Below are positions 8,156-15,452 of a stretch of DNA of 43,527 nt, piece by piece. The stretch is taken from NCBI GenBank assembly GCA_903889425.1, contig CAISXI010000489.1:1-43527 (forward strand). Direction: 5' to 3'. This stretch comes from an uncultured Roseiflexaceae bacterium (GTDB taxonomy: Bacteria; Chloroflexota; Chloroflexia; Chloroflexales; Roseiflexaceae). The notes beneath the pieces were generated by a model. It saw only the letters and a program-made list of their open reading frames with translations. It was not told where the DNA came from and did not search any database. Both the position numbers and the translations under genes were made by a program. Numbering within the stretch: the first letter of the stretch is position 1; each line of letters starts with the position of its first letter.

Positions 8156-9916
8156 ATGCAGGACATTTATGTGCTGATGCGTTTTGCTAAGCCGTATTGG
8201 AAGTCGGCGGTGACGGCCTTTGTGTTGTTGACGGCATTGGTGTTTCTCGATTTGGCGATTCCCCGTTTAATTGAATACATAATAGACGTAGGTATTGCCA
8301 ATCACAACCAAGACGTGGTGGTACAAACCGGACTCATCATGGTGGGGATTTCGCTCGCGAGTGTGCTTGTTGCTGTTGGCAACAACTTGACGTCGATTCA
8401 GGTCGGCGAAGGAGTGGCCCGCGACTTGCGTGAGGCGTTGTTCATCAAAATCCAGTCTTTGTCGTTTGCTGACCTCGATCGTATGCGCACCGGGCAGTTG
8501 TTGGTGCGACTCACCAGCGACACGGCGGCAGTCCAGCGCTACTTTCAGATTAACCTACGCATCGGCACACGTGCACCGATGATGATGATTGGTAGCCTAA
8601 TTTTGATGTTTACTACCAGTCAAGCATTGGCGTTGCAACTTTTGCCATTGCTGTTGGTAACAGGTGTGATTATTGTGTTTTTTGTGTCGCGTATGGAGCC
8701 ACTCTACCGTACGATGCAACAGAAACTCGATATTCTCAATACGGTATTGCAAGAAAATGTCGCTGGCGCACGCCTCATCAAGGCTTTTGTGCGGGCAGAT
8801 GCACAGGCACAGCGATTTCTGACCACCAATGAAGATTTCGCAGATACATCGATCTCAGTCATGCAGTTTATGGCATTGATGATGCCTATTTTGACAATTT
8901 GTATCAATATTGGCATGGTACTGGTTATCTGGTCGGGTGGATTGAGTGTGTCACGCGGAGAAATGACGGTTGGGCAGATTATCGCCTTTACCAACTACCT
9001 GCTGACCACCATGACTCCATTAGTGATGATGACCATGCTGTCGAATACTTGGGCAAGTGGGGTTGCTTCGGCACGTCGTGTCAACGAAGTCTTTGATATG
9101 CAACCCACAATCACTGATCGCACGGATGCGCAGCCCTTGGCACAGACTGCAGGGCGGATCGAGTTTACCCAAGTACGCTTTGTGTATAATCTCGAAAATG
9201 CGGAGGCAGTGCTTGATGGCATCGATTTGATGATAGCGCCCGGCCAAACGGTGGCGATTTTGGGGGCGACTGGTGCCGGCAAAACATCGCTTGTGCATCT
9301 CGTGCCGCGTTTTTATGATGTGACAGCGGGGAGCGTACGGATCGACGGTGTCGATGTGCGTGACGTCGCACATATATCATTGTTGCAACAGATTGCGATT
9401 GTACCGCAAGAAACGATTTTGTTTTCGGGTACGGTGCGCGAAAACATCAGCTATGGTGCGCCAAATGCCAGCGAAGAAGCCATCGTCGCTGCTGCCCACG
9501 CAGCCCAGGCGCATGATTTTGTGACCAAACTGCCGAATGGATACGATACCCACATCGAAGAGCGCGGTGTCAATCTGTCGGGTGGTCAAAAACAGCGCAT
9601 TGCGATTGCCCGCGCTCTTTTGACGCAGCCACGTATTCTCATTCTCGACGACAGCACGAGTGCAGTCGATGTAGAAACCGAAACACACATTCAAGCAGCG
9701 CTGGCAGCCATGGCACATCAGCAAACCACACTCATCGTGGCGCAACGCATTAGCACGGTGCTCAACGCAGACAAAATCATTGTGCTCGACCAAGGGCGTA
9801 TCGTAGCCGAGGGAACACACCGCGAGCTGATGCAACAGAGTGAGATTTACCAAGAAATTTATGCAAGCCAGCTCGGTGATGGTGTCAAGGAAAATGGGTT
9901 GGCTGGTCGGGAATAA
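8156..9916 (+). CDS. ABC exporter half-transporter, subunit with degenerate ATPase site
   Basis: This 586-aa protein has an N-terminal six-helix exporter domain (about 1-310) and a C-terminal nucleotide-binding domain. The latter has Walker A GATGAGKT (about 368), signature LSGGQKQR, and Walker B ILILDDSTSAVD (about 494), where the catalytic Glu is Asp. The switch loop reads IVAQRIST, with Gln in place of His. These two changes mark the non-hydrolytic site of heterodimeric exporters of the TM287/288 or BmrCD kind. The partner follows 39 nt downstream. Together they probably export lipids, peptides or hydrophobic drugs; the substrate is unknown. Gaggaa upstream serves as ribosome site. Confidence 0.92.
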   Translation: MQDIYVLMRFAKPYWKSAVTAFVLLTALVFLDLAIPRLIEYIIDVGIANHNQDVVVQTGLIMVGISLASVLVAVGNNLTSIQVGEGVARDLREALFIKIQSLSFADLDRMRTGQLLVRLTSDTAAVQRYFQINLRIGTRAPMMMIGSLILMFTTSQALALQLLPLLLVTGVIIVFFVSRMEPLYRTMQQKLDILNTVLQENVAGARLIKAFVRADAQAQRFLTTNEDFADTSISVMQFMALMMPILTICINIGMVLVIWSGGLSVSRGEMTVGQIIAFTNYLLTTMTPLVMMTMLSNTWASGVASARRVNEVFDMQPTITDRTDAQPLAQTAGRIEFTQVRFVYNLENAEAVLDGIDLMIAPGQTVAILGATGAGKTSLVHLVPRFYDVTAGSVRIDGVDVRDVAHISLLQQIAIVPQETILFSGTVRENISYGAPNASEEAIVAAAHAAQAHDFVTKLPNGYDTHIEERGVNLSGGQKQRIAIARALLTQPRILILDDSTSAVDVETETHIQAALAAMAHQQTTLIVAQRISTVLNADKIIVLDQGRIVAEGTHRELMQQSEIYQEIYASQLGDGVKENGLAGRE

Positions 9917-9955
9917 GAGATTACGTGTGTGTAACGATGGAAATGGACAGCAACA

Positions 9956-11791
9956 ATGACGCATTCTTCGCCACAACGAGACGTACATACAAATGCCCGT
10001 GCCACCATGCAAGGTCGGCATCCGATGGCGATTGGGCGTATCGAAAAAGCCATCGATGCCCGCACCGCGTTACGGCGCTTGGTGGCGTATCTACTCCCGT
10101 TTCGTAGGGGGTTGATTGGTGCATTAGTACTGGTCGTTATCTATACTTTGTTGGGTTTGCTCGGTCCCTATCTGATCGGTATAGCAATCGATAAATACAT
10201 TATTCCGCATCGTGTTGCCGAACTCCCCTATATTGCAGGATTAATGCTGGTCACCTACTTGTGTAGCAACATCTTTCAGGTGTGGGCGGGACGCGTGATG
10301 GCCAGCGTATCACAACGGGCTCTACAAATGTTGCGGCAGGACTTGTTTACGCATCTGCAGCGCTTACCGATGCAGTTTTTTGATCGAAATCCCGCAGGTC
10401 AATTGATGAGTCGCCTGACCAACGACATCGATGCCATCAATCAGGCGGTATCACAGAACGTGACGTCGTTGATTGCCAGCGCATTGTCGTTGGTTGGTAT
10501 TTTGGTGGCGATGTTTGCGCTTGATTTGTGGTTGGCATTGTCAGCGTTGGTGGTGGTACCAATCATGTTTTGGTTTACCCGCTTTGTGGCTACGTATACA
10601 CGACGTGGCTTTCGTGATTTACAGCGGAGCATGGGTGACCTGAATGCAGTGATGGAAGAGGCAATTAGCGGCCAAAAAGTGGTCAAGGCCTTTGGTCGTA
10701 ATGAATCCGTGCTGGCAACCTTTCGCCAGCAAAACCAAGCCACTTACACTGCCGGCGTCACTGCCAACAACTACGCACTACTACTGATGCCGCTAACCAG
10801 TGTGTTGGGAAATTTCTTTATCATCGTGTTGGCTGGTCTCGGTGGCTGGTTGGCGTTGCGTGGGTTGGTGACGGTAGGGGTAATTGCTACCTTTATTATC
10901 TATGCGCAAAACTTTATCAATCCGCTTCGGCAAATCGCCAATATGTACAACGCTATCCAAGGTGCGCTGGCTGGTGCAGAACGTGTCTTTGAAATCATCG
11001 ACACACCAGCCGAAGTCGATGGCGCCGTGCCGACTGCGACTCCGATTTTGCTCCGTGGAGACGTGGCCTTTGCGGGTGTGCAGTTTGCCTATGATCCAGG
11101 GACGCCGATTATCAAAAACATGTCGCTGGTGGCCAAGCCGGGCGAGATGTTTGCCTTGGTTGGACCGACAGGTGCAGGTAAAACCACCATCATCAACTTG
11201 TTGAGTCGTTTTTATGAAATTAGTGGCGGGAGCATTCATATCGACGGCATCGATATTCAAGACATTCCCAAATCGAGTTTGCGGAGTCAGCTCGGCTTGG
11301 TATTACAAGATACCTTTATGTTTGCAGATACTGTCCTCGAAAACATCCGCTTTGGTCGGCTCGATGCCAGTGACGAAGAATGTATCCGCGCTGCAGAAAT
11401 GGCCGATGCCGATCACTTTATTCGGCTATTGCCCCACGGATACACCACGAAACTGTCGGAACGCGCCAGCAATCTGAGCCAAGGTCAGCGCCAGTTGTTG
11501 GCGATTGCGCGGGCGATTTTGGCCGATCCGCGGATTTTGATTCTCGACGAGGCGACGAGCAGTATCGACACCCGTACCGAAGTGCGCATCCAGCGTGCAT
11601 TGTTGCGCCTGATGGAAGGGCGCACGAGCTTTGTGATTGCGCATCGCTTGAGCACCATCCGTGATGCTAATCAGGTGTTGGTCATCAACGGTGGCGAAAT
11701 TGTCGAACAAGGCAACCATGCCGAGTTGCTCGCACAACGCGGGTTATATCACCATCTGTATATGAGTCAGTTTAAAGGGCAAAGCATATAA
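9956..11791 (+). CDS. ABC exporter half-transporter, catalytic subunit (TM288-like)
   Basis: This 611-aa exporter half has a six-helix domain (about 35-340) and a nucleotide-binding domain with Walker A GPTGAGKTT (about 402). The signature is NLSQGQRQLLAIARA, Walker B is ILILDEATSSID (about 526), and the switch region VIAHRLST is canonical. The LSQGQ signature, together with intact Glu and His, is the pattern of the catalytic partner in TM287/288-type heterodimers. It pairs with the upstream gene, which carries the complementary degenerate residues. An alternative start at MQGRHPMAIG lies about 16 residues in; the first 20-30 residues are not conserved-looking. The gene ends at a loop-less palindrome shared with the convergent DUF4013-like gene. 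Confidence 0.92.
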   Translation: MTHSSPQRDVHTNARATMQGRHPMAIGRIEKAIDARTALRRLVAYLLPFRRGLIGALVLVVIYTLLGLLGPYLIGIAIDKYIIPHRVAELPYIAGLMLVTYLCSNIFQVWAGRVMASVSQRALQMLRQDLFTHLQRLPMQFFDRNPAGQLMSRLTNDIDAINQAVSQNVTSLIASALSLVGILVAMFALDLWLALSALVVVPIMFWFTRFVATYTRRGFRDLQRSMGDLNAVMEEAISGQKVVKAFGRNESVLATFRQQNQATYTAGVTANNYALLLMPLTSVLGNFFIIVLAGLGGWLALRGLVTVGVIATFIIYAQNFINPLRQIANMYNAIQGALAGAERVFEIIDTPAEVDGAVPTATPILLRGDVAFAGVQFAYDPGTPIIKNMSLVAKPGEMFALVGPTGAGKTTIINLLSRFYEISGGSIHIDGIDIQDIPKSSLRSQLGLVLQDTFMFADTVLENIRFGRLDASDEECIRAAEMADADHFIRLLPHGYTTKLSERASNLSQGQRQLLAIARAILADPRILILDEATSSIDTRTEVRIQRALLRLMEGRTSFVIAHRLSTIRDANQVLVINGGEIVEQGNHAELLAQRGLYHHLYMSQFKGQSI

Positions 11792-11797
11792 CACTTG

Positions 11798-11833
11798 ATT
11801 GCGTGCGGAGGATGCGCATCCTCCGCACGCAAT
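11798..11833. terminator. Perfect 36-nt palindrome between convergent genes (bidirectional terminator)
   Basis: attgcgtgcggaggatgc (11798-11815) is followed at once by its exact reverse complement (11816-11833), an 18-bp stem with no spacer bases. It fills the space between the stop codons at 11791 and 11835. There is no long T-run on either side. Confidence 0.75.
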
Positions 11834-11834
11834 G

Positions 11835-12563
11835 TTAGGCGTCTTGGCCGTATTGGCTGCGTTCGAGTTGTTGGTCAATCAATTGTAGATCGACGCGATG
11901 ATAGATTTGCATGGTCACAAGGTGCACATAAAACAGACCACAAAAAAAGAGCCACGTGAAAATCACCGCACCAACCCAGGCATTACTGCCGCCAATCTCC
12001 AAAACCCAAGGGATAGCGGCAGCAATCGTAATCGGGATGATATATAACGGTAGGCTCCACAACCGTGCCGTGGCGTAATATTTCCATGCCTTACTGCGGA
12101 ATGCTTCCCGCAGTGGGTAGCCACTCAGGCAGCGTTCGGCGCCACTGTCATCGACATAGACGAGGCGACCAATGGCCGACACCCCACTCAAAAACATCAC
12201 TAACCACCAAAGGCCTAAACCAATCCCAAACAGCCACAACACGCTGGCTTGGGATTCATCAGCACGTTGCATGACGAGGGTCAGCCCACCACAAAAAAAG
12301 AACAGCATGGTTACCATGGTGGGTAACACATAAAAAACAAAATCAATTAGTACGGCAAACAACCCCATCAACCAGCGGGTTGTCCAGTCAACGAGTGGTG
12401 GTAACGGGGTAGCATAGCCTTTGCGGGTGTTTTCGAGATGCGAGATAATAAATCCCGCCCCAATCGGATAACCAAACAGGGTCATCCCATACAATCCTGC
12501 CACGGCCACTGCCCGCCACCACCGTTTATCCGCATGGATAACCCCAAGCGATTCACGCAACAT
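11835..12563 (-). CDS. DUF4013-like polytopic membrane protein
   Basis: This 242-aa protein has about five or six hydrophobic segments. The early stretch YGMTLFGYPIGAGFIISHLENTRKG and the large central hydrophobic pair resemble the DUF4013 family of uncharacterised membrane proteins found in archaea and Chloroflexota. No catalytic motif is visible. The gene is convergent with the ABC exporter and 30 nt downstream of the small membrane-protein gene, so the two may be co-transcribed. Function unknown. Confidence 0.6.
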   Translation of the reverse strand: MLRESLGVIHADKRWWRAVAVAGLYGMTLFGYPIGAGFIISHLENTRKGYATPLPPLVDWTTRWLMGLFAVLIDFVFYVLPTMVTMLFFFCGGLTLVMQRADESQASVLWLFGIGLGLWWLVMFLSGVSAIGRLVYVDDSGAERCLSGYPLREAFRSKAWKYYATARLWSLPLYIIPITIAAAIPWVLEIGGSNAWVGAVIFTWLFFCGLFYVHLVTMQIYHRVDLQLIDQQLERSQYGQDA

Positions 12564-12592
12564 AGAATGACATCCTTTGTGGTGCGAATGAA

Positions 12593-12823
12593 TTAGGCAT
12601 AGATATTGTCGTCGTCACGTTGCGGAGTGGTGCCATTTACCTGTTGTTGAAAGCGCGCGGTGAGTTCCGCTTCGTGGGCCGCGGCGGCTTCGCGCGCAGC
12701 GGCGACAAGTGATCCCACCAGGCTGTTGGGATCATCAAAAGCCCCAATGCGGCGCAACCACCAAATACCTACCGCAGTACCGGCAATTAACCCAAAGAGT
12801 AACCCAAAAATAAAACGACGCAT
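12593..12823 (-). CDS. Small single-pass membrane protein
   Basis: This 76-aa protein starts at MRRFIFGLLFGLIAGTAVGIWW, a positively charged end and one helix, followed by an Ala/Glu-rich amphipathic segment and an Asp-rich tail. I chose the ATG at 12823 because a strong ggaggg ribosome site lies just upstream. The longer track ORF runs through the thrS terminator hairpin and is rejected. It resembles the many YtxH-like small envelope proteins in layout but I do not recognise a family. Confidence 0.6.
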   Translation of the reverse strand: MRRFIFGLLFGLIAGTAVGIWWLRRIGAFDDPNSLVGSLVAAAREAAAAHEAELTARFQQQVNGTTPQRDDDNIYA

Positions 12824-12846
12824 GGTACCCTCCCTCATATGAAAAC

Positions 12847-12879
12847 GCGACACCGTTGACATGACGCCAACGGTGTCGC
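12847..12879 (-). terminator. Terminator hairpin downstream of thrS
   Basis: gcgacaccgttg pairs exactly with caacggtgtcgc (12 bp) around a 9-nt loop. On the minus strand it is followed by a short gttttc tract. It lies 12 nt beyond the thrS stop codon. Confidence 0.65.
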
Positions 12880-12890
12880 TTCGCGTTGAT

Positions 12891-14669
12891 TTATGCCTTG
12901 GTGGCGATTTCGAGTTGCGCCCGGGCAATGAAATCATCCAGTGCCAATGCGCCTAAATCAGTTCCCGTACGGGTCCGCACTGCTACTGCCCCTGCGCTCG
13001 CCTCGCGATCGCCGATGATGAGCATGTAGGGGATTTTTTGGAGCTGGGCATCGCGGATTTTGGCGTTCATGCGGTCACGGCTCATATTGAGCTCGACCCG
13101 CATCCCCAATGCCGTGAGTTTGGCTTGGACTTCTTGAGCGTAGGCACCTTGTTTTTCGTCCGAAATTGGGATAATGACGGCTTGTGTTGGCGCCAACCAC
13201 AACGGGAAGGCCCCAGCATAGTGCTCGATCATCACACCCATGAAGCGCTCAGTCGAACCGGTGACGGCGCGGTGAATCAACACGGGAGTGTGCATTTGGC
13301 CATCTTCGCCGACATATTCCACACCCAAGCGTTCGGGTTGGATGAAGTCGACTTGGACGGTGGACAACTGCCACTCACGGCCCAGCGCGTCTTTGGCCAA
13401 AAAGTCGGCTTTGGGGCCATAGAACGCCGCTTCGCCTTCGACGGCTTCGTAGACGACGCCGTTGGCATCGAGGGCTTGTTTGAGGGCGGCGGTGGCCCGC
13501 TCCCATTTGTCATCATCTTTGACGAATTTGCCTTCGTTGCCGCGCAACGACAAGCGCACGCGATAGTCTGACAGTTTATAGGCGGTCAAGACTTCGTTGA
13601 TGAGTTGCAAGCAGCGACTAAACTCGGCTTGAATTTGTTCGGGCGTACAAAAGACGTGACAATCGTCTTGGGTCAATGAGCGCACCCGGGTCAAGCCACT
13701 GAGGGCGCCACTATCTTCGTAACGATAGAGGGTGGCGAATTCGGCGAAACGCATTGGCAATTCGCGGTACGAATGGCGACCCATTTCTTTGAACAACGTC
13801 ATGTGTGACGGACAGTTCATCGGTTTGAGGCGGAAGATGGTATCGCCGTCGACCATGGGTGGGAACATTGAATCGCGGTAGTTTTCGTAATGTCCCGACT
13901 TGTGATACAGCGTTTCTTTGACCAAATGCCCGGTCCAGACGTGCTGATAGCCGTAGCGGGTTTGCACTTCACGGACGTACGATTCCATCAAGTAGCGCAA
14001 CATTTCGCCCTTGGGGGTAAACAGGGGCAAGCCGGCGCCGATATCTTCGGAGAAGTAGAACAAGTTGAGTTCACGGCCAAGGCGGCGGTGGTCGCGGCGT
14101 TTGGCTTCTTCGATTTGGAAGAGGTAGTGATCGAGCTCGGCTTTGGAGGCCCATGCGGTGGCATAGATGCGCTGGAGCTGGGGGCGTTTTTCGTCACCCC
14201 GCCAGTAGGCACCAGCCACGCTCATCAACTTGAAGCCATCGGCAGGGATTTCGCCGGTGGTGGCGACGTGGGGGCCGCGACAGAGGTCTTCGAAGTTGTC
14301 TTGGCGATAGGTCGAAATAACTACTTTGTCTTTGGTGGTATCGCCATTGTCATCGTGGCCGGCATCTAGTCCGTCGATGAGTTCGATTTTGTAGGGTTGA
14401 TCATGGAAAAAGGTACGGGCCTCGGCGGCACTGACTTCGCGGTACACGAAGGGGTGTTTGGCCGCAATGATGCGGCGCATGCGGGTTTCAATATCGGCGA
14501 AGTCGTCTTGAGTGATGGCGCGGGGTAAATCAAAGTCATAATAAAAGCCATCGTCAATCGGCGGACCGATGGCAATCAGGGCATCAGGGAAGATTTCGCG
14601 CACTGCTTGGGCCATTACGTGGGCCGCTGAATGGCGAATGCGATAAAGTTGATCGGGTGCTCCAGCCAT
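12891..14669 (-). CDS. thrS: Threonine-tRNA ligase without TGS domain
   Basis: This 592-aa class II synthetase charges tRNA-Thr with threonine in the cytoplasm. The protein begins directly at the second additional (editing) domain, RHSAAHVMAQAV, with the later CRGPHV completing its metal-type site. The catalytic core has MNCPSHM (zinc Cys), RYEDSGALSGLTRVR (motif 2) and HRAVTGSTERF (motif 3). The C-terminal anticodon-binding domain includes LWLAPTQAVIIPI. The N-terminal TGS domain of the E. coli-type enzyme (about 640 aa) is missing, which is seen in several Chloroflexota. I prefer the second Met (14669) because gaggag sits 9 nt before it; the first ATG of the track ORF precedes that site. 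A hairpin-forming leader lies upstream. Confidence 0.95.
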   Translation of the reverse strand: MAGAPDQLYRIRHSAAHVMAQAVREIFPDALIAIGPPIDDGFYYDFDLPRAITQDDFADIETRMRRIIAAKHPFVYREVSAAEARTFFHDQPYKIELIDGLDAGHDDNGDTTKDKVVISTYRQDNFEDLCRGPHVATTGEIPADGFKLMSVAGAYWRGDEKRPQLQRIYATAWASKAELDHYLFQIEEAKRRDHRRLGRELNLFYFSEDIGAGLPLFTPKGEMLRYLMESYVREVQTRYGYQHVWTGHLVKETLYHKSGHYENYRDSMFPPMVDGDTIFRLKPMNCPSHMTLFKEMGRHSYRELPMRFAEFATLYRYEDSGALSGLTRVRSLTQDDCHVFCTPEQIQAEFSRCLQLINEVLTAYKLSDYRVRLSLRGNEGKFVKDDDKWERATAALKQALDANGVVYEAVEGEAAFYGPKADFLAKDALGREWQLSTVQVDFIQPERLGVEYVGEDGQMHTPVLIHRAVTGSTERFMGVMIEHYAGAFPLWLAPTQAVIIPISDEKQGAYAQEVQAKLTALGMRVELNMSRDRMNAKIRDAQLQKIPYMLIIGDREASAGAVAVRTRTGTDLGALALDDFIARAQLEIATKA

Positions 14670-14697
14670 GCCGGTATTCTCCTCACACACTATGGGA

Positions 14698-14731
14698 CAC
14701 GGAGGGGCATCAAACCAAGAGCCGCTCCGTG
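14698..14731 (-). promoter_or_regulatory. Leader hairpin upstream of thrS
   Basis: cacggag and ctccgtg form a 7-bp stem around a 20-nt loop, about 30 nt before the chosen thrS start. It could be part of a leader control element. No T-box consensus is visible. Confidence 0.3.
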
Positions 14732-14758
14732 CACATCTATTGTTATCTCTATTCTACC

Positions 14759-15268
14759 TTATTTACCTGCGAGGGTGATTTCGATGACACCATCCATGAT
14801 ATGTAGCTCTTGGACGGGGGTTTTGTCGCGCAGGCGTTTGTTGATTTCGTCTTCAAACAGCTGTGAGATTTTTTCGATGGGTAGCAATGCCCCAATCACG
14901 CCATCGAGCCGAGGTTTGGCCAAAATGATATTGCCATTGGCCACCGCCAACCCTGTGGTTAACGTCCCTTTGATGCCACCGACCAACAAATCAATTGCGA
15001 CGCTATCTTTGCTGAGGGTGACGTTGGTGACTTTGGCTTGATCGGTGCCAATATCGCGAAGCTTTTGGTTGACTTCTTCTTGGGTAATGCGCACCACATG
15101 ATTATTGCTATCATTGTTGGTGGCGGCGAGGGCGGCAACAGTGGCCGTCGGCTCCGTGACCACGGTAGTTGGGATTGGTTTGACGGTGGGGGAGATTGGG
15201 CCGCTCGTGACATACCATACACCGATACCAGATATTACAATTGCAATAACGAGTAATAAAAATTTCAT
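14759..15268 (-). CDS. Membrane-anchored or secreted protein of unknown function
   Basis: This 169-aa protein has a signal or anchor helix (MKFLLLVIAIVISGIGVWYV), a Thr/Pro-rich linker and a soluble domain. The domain begins VRITQEEVNQKLRDIG and ends VQELHIMDGVIEITLAGK. The alternating strands and the closing 'inhibitor-like' LHIMDGVIEI stretch recall the DUF2993/LmeA kind of lipid-binding envelope proteins, but this is a weak resemblance. I set the start at 15268, where an aggag ribosome site is well placed; the 51 extra residues of the track ORF are non-coding-like. It lies just upstream of thrS on the same strand, divergent from the YfhO-like pair. Confidence 0.55.
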   Translation of the reverse strand: MKFLLLVIAIVISGIGVWYVTSGPISPTVKPIPTTVVTEPTATVAALAATNNDSNNHVVRITQEEVNQKLRDIGTDQAKVTNVTLSKDSVAIDLLVGGIKGTLTTGLAVANGNIILAKPRLDGVIGALLPIEKISQLFEDEINKRLRDKTPVQELHIMDGVIEITLAGK

Positions 15269-15314
15269 ACACAGACTCCTATTGGGTGACGCAGTTTCTC
15301 TACTACATAGTGTG

Positions 15315-15320
15315 ATTATA
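15315..15320 (-). promoter_or_regulatory. Candidate -10 for the minus-strand gene at 15268
   Basis: TATAAT reads on the minus strand about 47 nt upstream of the start. The -35 region is poor. The 184-bp gap also must hold the promoter of the divergent glycan region, for which I see no clear match. Confidence 0.3.
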
Positions 15321-15452
15321 AAGGAAAGTACTTTAGAATAGAATGGAACGGATGAGAAATAAATGAGGAGTTCAGTGCGGTGCGGATGTTTTGCGGAAAT
15401 CAATGGTGTATAGTGTGGCATATGTGGTATTGAAAACTATAGGAAGCGTTTT

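Noticed and set aside
14660-14760. T-box riboswitch upstream of thrS
   Set aside because: The gap of about 90 nt is too short, and no T-box sequence or antiterminator is visible; only a simple hairpin is present.
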